A stretch of DNA of 64,000 nucleotides from assembly GCF_000725885.1 (NCBI RefSeq), contig NZ_JODR01000003.1, forward strand, positions 124,001 through 188,000, read 5' to 3'. Source of the stretch: Streptomyces albus subsp. albus. GTDB taxonomy: Bacteria > Actinomycetota > Actinomycetes > Streptomycetales > Streptomycetaceae. A program made the position numbers and the translations under genes. The notes below the pieces were generated by a model, which was given only the letters and a program-made list of their open reading frames with translations, searched no databases and was not told the DNA's origin. This document shows positions 24,628 through 34,267 of this stretch, one piece after another. Positions within the stretch are counted from its first letter, which is position 1; every line of letters starts with the position of its first letter.

Positions 24628-26403
24628 TCAGTCCTCGGGCAGCCGCACCGGTTCGATCTCGTCGAAGACGTCGCCCGGCCCCGGGTTGGCCGGGTCGGTG
24701 GCACCACCCAGGTGCCGCATGACGCCCCAGACGGCGTTGAGGGCGGTCTGCACGGCTCCTTCGGCCCAGCCGGCGGTCCAGGAGATGTCGTCCCCGGCCA
24801 GGAAGAGACCGCGCCGGTCGGCGGGCAGCCGCTCCTGCATGAAGTGGGTGAACAGCCGCCGCTGGTAGCGGTAGTGGCCGGGCAGGTTCGCCTTGAACGC
24901 GCCCAGGAAGTAGGGCTCGTCCTCCCAGGAGACGGTCAGCGGGTTGCCGGTGATGTGCTTGCGGATGTCCACGCCCGGATAGATCTCGCCCAGCGATTTG
25001 AGCATGACCTCCATCCGTTCGTTGGCGTCCAGCGGCAGCCATTTGAGGCTGTCGTCGCACCACGTGTACGACAGGCACATCACCGCGGGCTTGTCGGGCC
25101 CGTCGTCCAGCAGATAAGTGCCCCGCGTCATCCGGTCGGTGAGCGTCATGCTCATGGTGTCCCGGCCCGTGCGCGGGTCCTTGTCCAGCCAGAACGGCCG
25201 GTCCACCGGCACGAACAGCTTCGAGGACTCCATGTAGTGGGTGCGCTCGACCGCCGTCCAGTGGTCGATGGGCAGCAGCGCGTCGTCGCACTCGATGCGG
25301 CTGAGCAGCATCCAGGACTGGGCGGTGAAGACCGCCGCCCGGTAGGTGCGGATGTCGCCCGCCGCGTCGGTGACGGTGATGCGGTTGCCCGCGGTCCGGT
25401 GCAGCCGCGTGACCGCCGGGCGGGGCTCGCCGCCGGGGTGGAGCGCGGCCAGGCTGGTGCCCTGCGGCCAGTGGACGAGCTTGCCCGGCGCCCGTTCCCA
25501 CAGCCGCAGCGGCAGCTGCTGGCAGCCGCCGACGATGCCGCGGTGGTCGTCGTCCGCGCCGGTGTAGACGACGCGGAGGATCTCCAGGATGGAGTTGGGG
25601 AAGTCGGTGTCCCAGCCGCCCGTGCCGAACCCGACCTGGCCGAAGATCTCCCGGTGCCGGAAGGAGGAGAAGGCCGGGGAGTCGCACAGGAAGCCGTAGA
25701 AGGTCTGGTTGTCCAGCTTCTCCACCAGCGCCGACCAGATCTCCCGGATGCGGGTCACGTCCCGCTCGCGGATGGCGCGCTGCATCGCGGAGAAGTCGGC
25801 GCCCTCCTCCAGGCACGCGTTCCACGCCTCCATCACCTGGCGGTAGACGGGCGGCAGGTCCTCCAGGGTGCGGGCGTAGTGGCTCTCACCCTTGAGATCG
25901 ACCACGGTCGAGGGGGTGTCCGGGGCCAGCGGGTTGGGGAACGGCTTGGTCTCCAGCCCGGTCAGCTCGATGTAGTGCTGGAGCGCGGTGGACGACGGGG
26001 GGAAGCGCATGGCGCCCATCTCGGCGCGCAGTGACGCGTCGCCGCCCTCGAACGTCGCCGTCCGCAGCCGGCCGCCGAGCTGGTCGGCCTCGTAGACGAC
26101 CGGTTTGAGCCCCATCTTCATCAGTTCGTACGCCGTCACCAGCCCGGACAGGCCGCCGCCGATGACGGCGACCTCGGTGCCGTGCTCGGTGGGCGGCACG
26201 GCGCCGAGACCCGCCGGGTGCGCGAGGTAGTCGTCGTACGCGAAGGGGAAATCGGGGCCGAACATCGTCAGCGGCGGCTCGGCATCCCTCGGGATACCGC
26301 TCCGCTCGGTGCTCTCGCTGTGCTTGACGTTCCTGCTGATCCTGCTGTTCTCGCTGTTGCGCCCGCCCTGCTCGCGGGCGGCGGTGGGCACGGTGGAGGT
26401 CAT
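24628..26403 (-). CDS. FAD amino-acid 2-monooxygenase (DavB-like)
   Basis: A 591-residue flavoprotein. After a 45-residue polar tail it opens with FGPDFPFAYDDYLAHPAGLG, then the FAD dinucleotide motif VAVIGGGLSGLVTAYELMKM (about 78-97), and ends with FLAGDDISWTAGWAEGAVQT. From memory this matches Pseudomonas lysine 2-monooxygenase DavB very closely along its length. Such enzymes decarboxylate and oxygenate an L-amino acid to the amide. The preceding gene is a DavA-like amidase, which strengthens the pathway. The ATG at 26403 has AGGAG upstream. The exact amino acid (Lys, Trp, Phe) is uncertain. Confidence 0.83.
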   Translation of the reverse strand: MTSTVPTAAREQGGRNSENSRISRNVKHSESTERSGIPRDAEPPLTMFGPDFPFAYDDYLAHPAGLGAVPPTEHGTEVAVIGGGLSGLVTAYELMKMGLKPVVYEADQLGGRLRTATFEGGDASLRAEMGAMRFPPSSTALQHYIELTGLETKPFPNPLAPDTPSTVVDLKGESHYARTLEDLPPVYRQVMEAWNACLEEGADFSAMQRAIRERDVTRIREIWSALVEKLDNQTFYGFLCDSPAFSSFRHREIFGQVGFGTGGWDTDFPNSILEILRVVYTGADDDHRGIVGGCQQLPLRLWERAPGKLVHWPQGTSLAALHPGGEPRPAVTRLHRTAGNRITVTDAAGDIRTYRAAVFTAQSWMLLSRIECDDALLPIDHWTAVERTHYMESSKLFVPVDRPFWLDKDPRTGRDTMSMTLTDRMTRGTYLLDDGPDKPAVMCLSYTWCDDSLKWLPLDANERMEVMLKSLGEIYPGVDIRKHITGNPLTVSWEDEPYFLGAFKANLPGHYRYQRRLFTHFMQERLPADRRGLFLAGDDISWTAGWAEGAVQTALNAVWGVMRHLGGATDPANPGPGDVFDEIEPVRLPED

Positions 26404-26422
26404 GGGGTGGTGCTCCTGGGGT

Positions 26423-27214
26423 TCACGGGGTCCGGTCGGTGCGGGACCAGGCCGGGTACAGCTCGGGGCGGCGGTCGGCCAGATACGGGTTGCGCTCGCG
26501 GGAGGCACGCAGGGCCGCGGGGTCGGCGTCGGCGAGCAGCAGGGCGGAGGAACTGCCGTCCGCACGGGCCGGCACGGTGCCGTCGGGGGCCGCCAGGCAG
26601 CTCAGCCCCGCGAAGTCGAACTCCCCTTCGCGGCCGACGCGGTTGGCGTACGCCACATACAGCTGGCTCTCGACCGCACGTGCCGGTACGAGGGTGGTGG
26701 CGACGGTGTCGTACGGCCGCATCAGCGCCGTCGGGACCAGCAGCACGTCCGTCCCGGCCAGGGCGTGCGCCCGGACGGCTTCGGGGAACTCGACGTCGTA
26801 GCAGACCAGCAGTCCCAGGGTGAGCCCGTCCAGCTCCGTCTGCACGCACAGGTTGCTGCCCGCCGTGTAGTGCGCGCTCTCGTAGGGACCGTACAGATGT
26901 GTCTTGCGGTAGTTGGCGCGAAGGTCGCCCTCCGGTCCGATGAGCTGCACCGAATTGTGGACGGCGCCGTCCTCGCCACGCTCCGGATAGCCGTGGACGA
27001 CGGCCACGCCGTGGCGGCGCGCGATGGCGGCGACGGCCGCGGGGCCGGGCCCGTCGGCGGGCTGCGCGGCCTCGGCCGGGTCGGCCAGCGCGTAGCCGGT
27101 CAGCGACAGTTCGGGCGTCAGCAGCAGACGGGCACTCCGCGCGGCGGCCCGCCGCGCGGCGTCGTCGAGGGTCTCCGGGCCGGGAACCCCGCTCTGGTGA
27201 AGGGCGATACGCAC
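26423..27214 (-). CDS. Carbon-nitrogen hydrolase, 5-aminovaleramidase-like (DavA-like)
   Basis: A 263-residue nitrilase-superfamily enzyme with the catalytic triad Glu35 (LTPELSLTGY), Lys104 (NYRKTHLYG) and Cys138 (LLVCYDVEFPE). The segment VVHGYPERGEDGAVHNSVQL is nearly that of DavA amidases as I remember them. It would hydrolyse the amide made by the downstream monooxygenase to the acid and ammonia, for example 5-aminovaleramide to 5-aminovalerate. The GTG at 27214 gives the normal N-terminus MRIALHQ. It is 19 bases upstream of the monooxygenase gene, so the two form an operon. Confidence 0.86.
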   Translation of the reverse strand: MRIALHQSGVPGPETLDDAARRAAARSARLLLTPELSLTGYALADPAEAAQPADGPGPAAVAAIARRHGVAVVHGYPERGEDGAVHNSVQLIGPEGDLRANYRKTHLYGPYESAHYTAGSNLCVQTELDGLTLGLLVCYDVEFPEAVRAHALAGTDVLLVPTALMRPYDTVATTLVPARAVESQLYVAYANRVGREGEFDFAGLSCLAAPDGTVPARADGSSSALLLADADPAALRASRERNPYLADRRPELYPAWSRTDRTP

Positions 27215-27355
27215 ATCGACGACGCTACGGAGCGCCCCGCCGGGCGACAAGCCGTCGATCTTGCGGGGCCACCCCCGCTTTGTTGCGCGTGGAGTGGCAG
27301 CAGCGGCGATCCGTTGCGCGCTTCCCGCAGGAGGCGCCCGGAAGTGCCGGCCTCC

Positions 27356-27820
27356 TCACAGCGGAGGACCCGCGTTGTAGCGGCGCAGCAGGGGCGAGAG
27401 GACCAGCACCGATTTGGTGCGCTCGACGAACGGCTCGCCGGCGATCCGCTCCAGCACCGTCTCGAAGTGCCGCATGTCCGCGGCGAACACCTGCACCAGC
27501 GCGTCGGCGTCCCCGGTGACCGTGGACGCCGACGCCACCTCCGGATAGTGGGCCAGCGCCCGGTGGATGTCGCCCGGCGAGGTACGGGAGCGGCAGTACA
27601 TCTCGATGAACCCCTCGGTCTGCCAGCCGAGGGCGGCCGGATCGACCCGTACGGTGAACCCCATGATCGCGCCGCGCTCCCGCAGCCGGTCCACGCGCCG
27701 CTTGACGGCGGGCGCCGACAGGCCGACCTCCGCTCCGATGTCGGCGTACGTCCGGCGGGCGTCCTCGGCCAGGGCGTGGACGATGCGTTCGTCGAGGGTG
27801 TCGAGATCGTTCTGTGGCAC
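27356..27820 (-). CDS. Lrp/AsnC-family transcriptional regulator
   Basis: A 154-residue regulator with an N-terminal winged HTH (about 5-60, DIGAEVGLSAPAVKRRVDRL) and a C-terminal RAM ligand-binding domain (about 70-145). The start is GTG 27820. It lies 141 bases upstream of the amidase-monooxygenase pair on the same strand. As Lrp/AsnC proteins usually sense amino acids, it is the likely regulator of that catabolic operon. It is divergent from the SGNH hydrolase gene, with about 60 bases between the starts. Confidence 0.9.
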   Translation of the reverse strand: MPQNDLDTLDERIVHALAEDARRTYADIGAEVGLSAPAVKRRVDRLRERGAIMGFTVRVDPAALGWQTEGFIEMYCRSRTSPGDIHRALAHYPEVASASTVTGDADALVQVFAADMRHFETVLERIAGEPFVERTKSVLVLSPLLRRYNAGPPL

Positions 27821-27880
27821 GGCGCCAGTAGAACACGGGACGGAACGCGGCAAGGAACAGCGGAAGGGCCTGGTGGGAGC

Positions 27881-28924
27881 GTGCGGGACGGGAGCGAGGG
27901 GTGGCAGGACGCCGAGCCCTTCGTACGGGGTGTGGCCTGGTGGGACGGCGACCGGTGCGTGCGCGCGGACCCGGCCGACAGCGCACGCCTGCCGGTGCAG
28001 ACGTGGGCGCGGGCGCTGATGCCGGTGGGGGTCCGGCTGGAGTTCACCGCCGACGGCCCCTTCGAGGTGCGCTACCGCACGGGCGCCCTGGGCACGGTGG
28101 ATGCACTGCGGGAGGGCTGCCGGGCCTGGGAAGTCCTGCGGGACGGTGAGCGGGTGGCCCGCATCCCGGAGACACCGAGCGAAGAGGTACGCGTGCTGCG
28201 CGTGGACTGGCCGGGCGGGCAGGGCGTGCTGCATCCGCCGGAGGGGTACGCGCCGGTGCTGCTGGGGGTGCGCGGCGCCCGTCCCGCACCGCGGCAGCCG
28301 CGCTGGCTGGTGTACGGCGACTCGATCACCGAGGGCTGGTCGGCCTCGGCGCCGTCCCTGGGCTGGCCGGCCCGCGCCGGCCGCGCGCTGGGCCTGGACA
28401 CCGTCAACCTGGGCTACTCGGGCTCGGCGCACGGCGAGCCGGCCGCCGCCCAGCAGTTGGCTTCCCTGCCGGGTGACGCCGTCACCGTCGCGTTCGGCTG
28501 CAACTGCTGGACGGGCGTGCCCTTTTCGGCGGGCCTGATGGCCGAGACCGTCACGGCGTTCCTCCGCCTGGTCCGCGCGGGGCATCCCCGCACCCCGCTG
28601 CTGGTGCTCTCGCCGCTGCCGCGCCCGGAGGCGGAGCGGACGCCCAATCCGCTGGGCGCCACACTGGCCGAGCTGCGCGCCGCCATGGAGGGCGCCGTCC
28701 GGGCCCGCCAGACGGCCGGTGACGAGCGGCTGACCCTGCTGTCCGGCGCGGACCTCGTCGGCCCCGAGCATCTGGTGGACGGGGTCCACCCCGACGACAC
28801 CGGTCACGCCCTGATCGCCGACGCGGTGACCCGCACCCTGCGCCGGCTGCCGCTGCCGCTGCCGCAACGGGGACCGGCCGGCCGCGGTGAGGGCCGTACA
28901 GACGGACCCCGAGCCGGGGTGTAA
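27881..28924 (+). CDS. SGNH/GDSL hydrolase with N-terminal beta-sandwich
   Basis: A 347-residue protein. The N-terminal 135 residues look like a beta-sandwich carbohydrate-esterase-type domain. The SGNH hydrolase domain follows, with nucleophile Ser148 in VYGDSITEGW, block II Gly in NLGYSGSAHGE, block III GCNCW and the catalytic Asp-His in DGVHPDDTGH. No signal peptide is visible, so it acts inside the cell or the start is misplaced. The GTG at 27881 is tentative and its RBS is too close. Likely an esterase acting on an acylated sugar or similar small molecule. Confidence 0.82.
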   Translation: MRDGSEGWQDAEPFVRGVAWWDGDRCVRADPADSARLPVQTWARALMPVGVRLEFTADGPFEVRYRTGALGTVDALREGCRAWEVLRDGERVARIPETPSEEVRVLRVDWPGGQGVLHPPEGYAPVLLGVRGARPAPRQPRWLVYGDSITEGWSASAPSLGWPARAGRALGLDTVNLGYSGSAHGEPAAAQQLASLPGDAVTVAFGCNCWTGVPFSAGLMAETVTAFLRLVRAGHPRTPLLVLSPLPRPEAERTPNPLGATLAELRAAMEGAVRARQTAGDERLTLLSGADLVGPEHLVDGVHPDDTGHALIADAVTRTLRRLPLPLPQRGPAGRGEGRTDGPRAGV

Positions 28925-28953
28925 TAGTCACAGGTCGAGGGCACCCCTATACT
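28925..28953 (+). promoter_or_regulatory. Sigma70-type promoter for a leaderless GNAT mRNA
   Basis: The -35-like TAGTCA (28925-28930) and -10 TATACT (28948-28953) are separated by 17 bases. The expected start point falls at or one base before the ATG at 28961, so the transcript would be leaderless. No Shine-Dalgarno sequence precedes that ATG. Confidence 0.65.
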
Positions 28954-28960
28954 CTGGCGG

Positions 28961-29440
28961 ATGCAGTCCACGACGATCAGGCGTGCCGTCGCCCAGGATG
29001 CGCAGCGCCTCACCTCGCTGATCCAGCAGTCCGGCGCCTATGAGGGGCGGTACGCCTCGATCGTCTCGGGATACCGGGTCACGGCGGAGTATCTCGCCCG
29101 CCACCGGGTGTTCGTGGCCGTCGACGCCTCCGAGCGGATACTGGGCTTCTACTCCCTCGTGCTGGAGCCGCCGGAGCTGGACCTGGCGTTCGTCGCGGAC
29201 GACGCGCAGGGGCTGGGCATCGGCCGCCGTCTGATCGGACACATGATCACCCAGGCCGAGGAGGCCGGGCTGACGAGCGTGCGCGTGGTGGCCCACCCTC
29301 CGGCGGAGAGCTTCTACCGGCGCATGGGCGCACAGCGCGTCGGGACGGTCGCCCCGTCGCCGCCGAAGGTCACATGGGAACGCCCTGAGCTGCGGTTCGC
29401 CGTCCCGGCGACGCCGCGAGCGGTCACAGCCACTCGCTGA
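28961..29440 (+). CDS. GNAT-family N-acetyltransferase
   Basis: A 159-residue GNAT with the acetyl-CoA-binding motif A region LAFVADDAQGLGIGRRLIGHM (about 75-95; the QGLGIG loop binds pyrophosphate) and the C-terminal strand and helix SVRVVAHPPAESFYRRMGA. The acceptor substrate is unknown. The ATG at 28961 lies 8 bases after a TATACT -10 box, pointing to leaderless translation. It is convergent with the baeRF-type gene; the 98 bases between the two stops hold no clear terminator. Confidence 0.9.
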   Translation: MQSTTIRRAVAQDAQRLTSLIQQSGAYEGRYASIVSGYRVTAEYLARHRVFVAVDASERILGFYSLVLEPPELDLAFVADDAQGLGIGRRLIGHMITQAEEAGLTSVRVVAHPPAESFYRRMGAQRVGTVAPSPPKVTWERPELRFAVPATPRAVTATR

Positions 29441-29538
29441 CGACCGCGACGACGGTCATTCGAAGGCCAGGCCGGCGTGCGGTGCCCGTCGCGCACCACG
29501 GCGGCGGGCCGGCACGGGCCGCTCCCGAGCGACGCGGA

Positions 29539-30639
29539 TCAGTAGCGCAGCAGCGCCGCGACACCGTCCGTGCAGCGGACAGGGGGCAGGATCTCGGTGA
29601 ACGAGGCGCCGCCGAGCACCGCGGACCGCAGCAGGAGCGGCGCCGCCGGGGCGCTGAAGGCCGTCGGGTCCTCACCGAGTGCCGCCGGTTCCGTACCGAG
29701 CACGCGCGGGTCACGGCGGGAGGCGAACAGGAGGGGGTCCGCGCTGCGGTCGGCGGCCATCAGCAAGGTCTCCACCCGCCCCTCGGCCAGGGCCTCCTTG
29801 ACGGCCGGGATGCCTTGGAGCGCCCGGCCGCCGGCCAGCTCTCCCGCCAAGCGCTCCAGCACGTCCTGGTGACGGCGGGCCATGGCCTCGCGCATCGCGG
29901 AGTCGACAGCGGCGCGAAGGCTCTCCCTGGCGGAGGCGTCGGTGCGCCCGCCCTCGACGTACACGACCTCCGCGTCCCCCTCCGGCGGGCGGGCACCGAG
30001 GTGTTCGCGGAGCAGGCCCACGGCCCTGGGGTCGCCGGCGATCAGCACCAGGGCGGCTCCGACGTCCGCCGCGGCTGCCCGCACGTCGTCGGCCGCCTGC
30101 CCGGTGTTCTCGGCCCACAGATTGGCGCTGCGCCGGTGGTAGGAGGCCTGCGCCTCGGCTCCGCCCCGCACCCGGGTGATGTGCAGGGTGCTCCCGTTGA
30201 ACGTACGCCGCGAAGCCGGCTCCTGTCCGGCGGCCGGATAGGCCTCCACGTCGGCGCCCTCCCGGTCCACCGCGACCACCACGTGCGGCAGTTGGTGATC
30301 GCGGTCGATGGCCACGCCCAGTGCGTCGGGCACCGGCAGTACCCGCGCGCTGTCGGCGGCGGGCGGCTCCGCGAGGCTGAAGGCCCCCAGCAGCCGGCCG
30401 GCCGAGGCGAACAGCGCCTCGCCCTGCGGGCCGGGCAGTTCCGGAGCGCCGCCGGCCACCTCGTCCAGGACGGACAGATCCGCCTCCTCGGCGCCCTGCT
30501 CGCTCAGGGAGCGCCGCGCCGCCCGCCAGCGCAGTTCGATCTGCTTGTCGGCGTCGTGAGCCACTCGCGAGGTGTCCAGATGGACGGAGACGACGGGGGC
30601 GTCGCCCTCGTACAGGGGCTGGAGGAACGCAAGGTCCAT
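29539..30639 (-). CDS. baeRF-family (bacterial eRF1-like) protein
   Basis: A 366-residue protein whose N-terminal segment FLQPLYEGDAPVVSVHLDTS and central VVAVDREGADVEAYPAAG match the bacterial and archaeal eRF1-like (baeRF) group, related to Pelota/eRF1 and Vms1. Such proteins are thought to act on stalled ribosomes, but this subgroup is not well characterised. No GGQ tripeptide is present, so direct peptidyl-tRNA hydrolysis by the classical mechanism is not supported. The ATG at 30639 is chosen over a frame extending to 30699. An AT-rich palindrome lies 64-91 bases upstream. Confidence 0.72.
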   Translation of the reverse strand: MDLAFLQPLYEGDAPVVSVHLDTSRVAHDADKQIELRWRAARRSLSEQGAEEADLSVLDEVAGGAPELPGPQGEALFASAGRLLGAFSLAEPPAADSARVLPVPDALGVAIDRDHQLPHVVVAVDREGADVEAYPAAGQEPASRRTFNGSTLHITRVRGGAEAQASYHRRSANLWAENTGQAADDVRAAAADVGAALVLIAGDPRAVGLLREHLGARPPEGDAEVVYVEGGRTDASARESLRAAVDSAMREAMARRHQDVLERLAGELAGGRALQGIPAVKEALAEGRVETLLMAADRSADPLLFASRRDPRVLGTEPAALGEDPTAFSAPAAPLLLRSAVLGGASFTEILPPVRCTDGVAALLRY

Positions 30640-30702
30640 GGTGGGTCCGGGCACGGCCGCCCTGCCGCCTTTCCTGAGGTTCACCGCAGCGAACAGCACA
30701 GT

Positions 30703-30730
30703 AAAACAGATTTACGGCAAAATCAGTTTT
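30703..30730. promoter_or_regulatory. AT-rich dyad upstream of the baeRF gene
   Basis: The arms aaaacagattt (30703-30713) and aaatcagtttt (30720-30730) are inverted with one mismatch around a 6-base spacer. Such an AT-rich palindrome is conspicuous in this GC-rich sequence and lies in the promoter region of the minus-strand baeRF gene. It looks like a repressor or global-regulator operator. Confidence 0.6.
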
Positions 30731-30790
30731 TGTCCGGCCGGCAGGCGCGTCACCGCAGCGGGCGGCGGAGTGGCCGTGTGCCCCCATGCG

Positions 30791-30823
30791 CGAGGGCCCG
30801 GCCAGGAGACGGCCGGGCCCTCG
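30791..30823 (-). terminator. Hairpin terminator after guaB1
   Basis: A perfect 13-bp GC-rich stem (30791-30803 with 30811-30823) with a 7-base loop, about 70 bases beyond the guaB1 stop and before the next minus-strand gene. Confidence 0.8.
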
Positions 30824-30890
30824 CACCGGGCACCCCGCGCCGGGGCGCGAGCGGGCGTCCGCACAGCGCCGGCGGCGCTGAAGGAACGGT

Positions 30891-32417
<1,527 letters not shown>

Positions 32418-32439
32418 TCACCCACCGCCGGGCGGGCCG

Positions 32440-33705
32440 CTACGCGCCGTGTCCGCTCGCGCCCGCCGGGCCGGACACGGTCTCGGCCTCCACCGGGGGC
32501 GGGGTGCTCCCACTCTCCTCGGCGGCGCCCTCGCGGCGGGCCTTGCGCGCGTCGATGAGGCCCTTGGTCCGGCGCACGACCGGCTCCGTCCAGCGCGCAG
32601 TGAGCGGCCCGAAGATCACCAGTATCATCACGTACGCCGTGGCCAGCGGTGTGATCCGCGGATCGGTGCCCGCAGCCAGCCCCGCGATGACGATGGAGAA
32701 CTCCCCGCGCGCCACCAGCGCCCCGCCCGCGCGCAGTCTGCCCCTGCTGCCCACGCCCGCACGCCCGGCCGCGTACCAGCCGGTGATCACCTTGGTGACG
32801 GCGGTGACCAGGGCCAGCACCAGGGCGGGCACCAGCACCGGCGGAATCTGCGAGGGCGCGGTGTTCAGCCCGAAGAAGACGAAGAAGACGGCCGCGAACA
32901 GATCACGCAGCGGGGACAGCAGACTGCGGGCGTTCTCCGCGGTCTCCCCCGACAGCGCGATGCCCACCAGGAAGGCGCCGACGGCGGCCGAGACCTGGAG
33001 CTTGGAGGCAATCCCGGCGATCAGCAGGGCCAGGCCGAGCACGACCAGCAGCAGCATCTCCGGGGTGTCCGAGCTGACGGCGCGGCTGATGTGCCGTCCG
33101 AAGCGCAGCGCCACCAGCAGCACGATCCCGACCGTGCCCACCGCGATGACCATGGCGACGCTCGTCCCGGCCAGTCCGAGCCCGGCCACCAGCGCCGTCA
33201 GCAGGGGCAGGTAGAGCGCCATCGACAGATCCTCGATGACCAGGACCCCGAGAATGACCGGCGTCTCCTTGTTGCCGAGCCGGCCCAGGTCGGTGAGGAC
33301 TTTGGCGATCACCCCGGAGGAGGAGATCCAGGTGACGCCGGCCAGCGCCACCGCGGCCACCGGGCCCCAGCCCAGCAGCAGTGCGGCCACCGCGCCCGGC
33401 ACCGCGTTCAGGGCGAAGTCCACCAGGCCGGACGGGTACTGCGTCTTGAGACTGGTGACCAGTTCCGAGGCGCTGTACTCCAGACCGAGCAGGAGCAGGA
33501 GCAGGATGACCCCGATCTCGGCTCCGACCTCGATGAACTCCTCGCTGGCCGTCAGCGGGAAGAGGCCTCCGTGCCCGAACGCGAGACCGCCCAGCAGATA
33601 GAGGGGGATCGGCGAGAGCCCGATGCGGCCGGCGAAGCGGCCCACCAGGCCCAGACCCAGGATGACGGCGCCGAGTTCGATCAGCAGGACGGTGGTGTCG
33701 TGCAC
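32440..33705 (-). CDS. CPA2-type K+/H+ antiporter membrane subunit (KhtU-like)
   Basis: A 421-residue integral membrane protein with 12-13 hydrophobic helices of the Kef/CPA2 fold. These include the unwound-helix type segment ALAGVTWISSSGVIAKVLTDLG and the conserved VLVIEDLSMALYLPLL. It lacks a C-terminal RCK_N domain and ends in a short polar tail. Together with the RCK_C protein encoded just upstream it resembles the Bacillus KhtT-KhtU potassium/proton antiporter. GTG start at 33705. The two genes are 37 bases apart. Confidence 0.88.
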   Translation of the reverse strand: MHDTTVLLIELGAVILGLGLVGRFAGRIGLSPIPLYLLGGLAFGHGGLFPLTASEEFIEVGAEIGVILLLLLLGLEYSASELVTSLKTQYPSGLVDFALNAVPGAVAALLLGWGPVAAVALAGVTWISSSGVIAKVLTDLGRLGNKETPVILGVLVIEDLSMALYLPLLTALVAGLGLAGTSVAMVIAVGTVGIVLLVALRFGRHISRAVSSDTPEMLLLVVLGLALLIAGIASKLQVSAAVGAFLVGIALSGETAENARSLLSPLRDLFAAVFFVFFGLNTAPSQIPPVLVPALVLALVTAVTKVITGWYAAGRAGVGSRGRLRAGGALVARGEFSIVIAGLAAGTDPRITPLATAYVMILVIFGPLTARWTEPVVRRTKGLIDARKARREGAAEESGSTPPPVEAETVSGPAGASGHGA

Positions 33706-33742
33706 GGAGGGCCTTTCAGTTGTCCAGCGGCTTTGCCATGGC

Positions 33743-34219
33743 TCAGGTGCCGGAGATGATGCGGGTCAACTCGTCCACCCCTTCCCGGGTGCCGACGGCG
33801 ACGAGGGTGTCGCCCGCCTCCAGCCGGAAGTCGGGGCCTGGTGAGGGCACGGCCCCGGTACGTCGGAGGACGGCCACGATGGAGGCGCCGGTCCTCGTCC
33901 GCGCCCGCGTCGCGCCCAGTGGCTCCCCGCTGTAGGGGGACTGGCCCGACATCGGGATACGGGCGGTGACCAGGTCGATCTCCATCTCGCAAGTGCCCAG
34001 CCTGGGATTCTCCCCCGGGGCCAGGATCTCGGCGAGGGACTCGGCCTCCTCCCGGTCGAGCTGCACCGTGCCCTGACAGGCGTCCGGGTCGTCCTCGTCG
34101 TAGAAGCCGAGGAACCTGCGGCCGTCCTGATGGGCCACGACGGAGATGTGCCGTCCGTTCCGGGTGGTGATGTCGTACTGCTTGCCCAACCCCGGCAGCT
34201 TGGTGCTCTTGGTCGTCAT
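33743..34219 (-). CDS. RCK_C (TrkA-C) regulatory subunit, KhtT-like
   Basis: A 158-residue soluble protein: an N-terminal domain (about 1-70) and a C-terminal RCK_C domain (about 75-157, with GASIVAVLRRTGAVPSPGPDFRLEAGDTLVAVG split across the two beta-alpha units). KhtT-like subunits gate the membrane partner in response to pH, and RCK_C domains of this group commonly bind cyclic di-AMP. The ligand here is not provable from the sequence. It is directly upstream of the antiporter gene. ATG at 34219, 48 bases from the SorC-type regulator. Confidence 0.87.
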   Translation of the reverse strand: MTTKSTKLPGLGKQYDITTRNGRHISVVAHQDGRRFLGFYDEDDPDACQGTVQLDREEAESLAEILAPGENPRLGTCEMEIDLVTARIPMSGQSPYSGEPLGATRARTRTGASIVAVLRRTGAVPSPGPDFRLEAGDTLVAVGTREGVDELTRIISGT

Positions 34220-34267
34220 GGCGTGCTGCCCTTCTGGGAACCTTCCATGAGGTCTGCGTGGCTCCTG

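Noticed and set aside
26309..27880. Long plus-strand frame preceding the SGNH hydrolase
   Set aside because: It is antisense to the amidase and Lrp genes and has no recognisable domain until the SGNH gene start.
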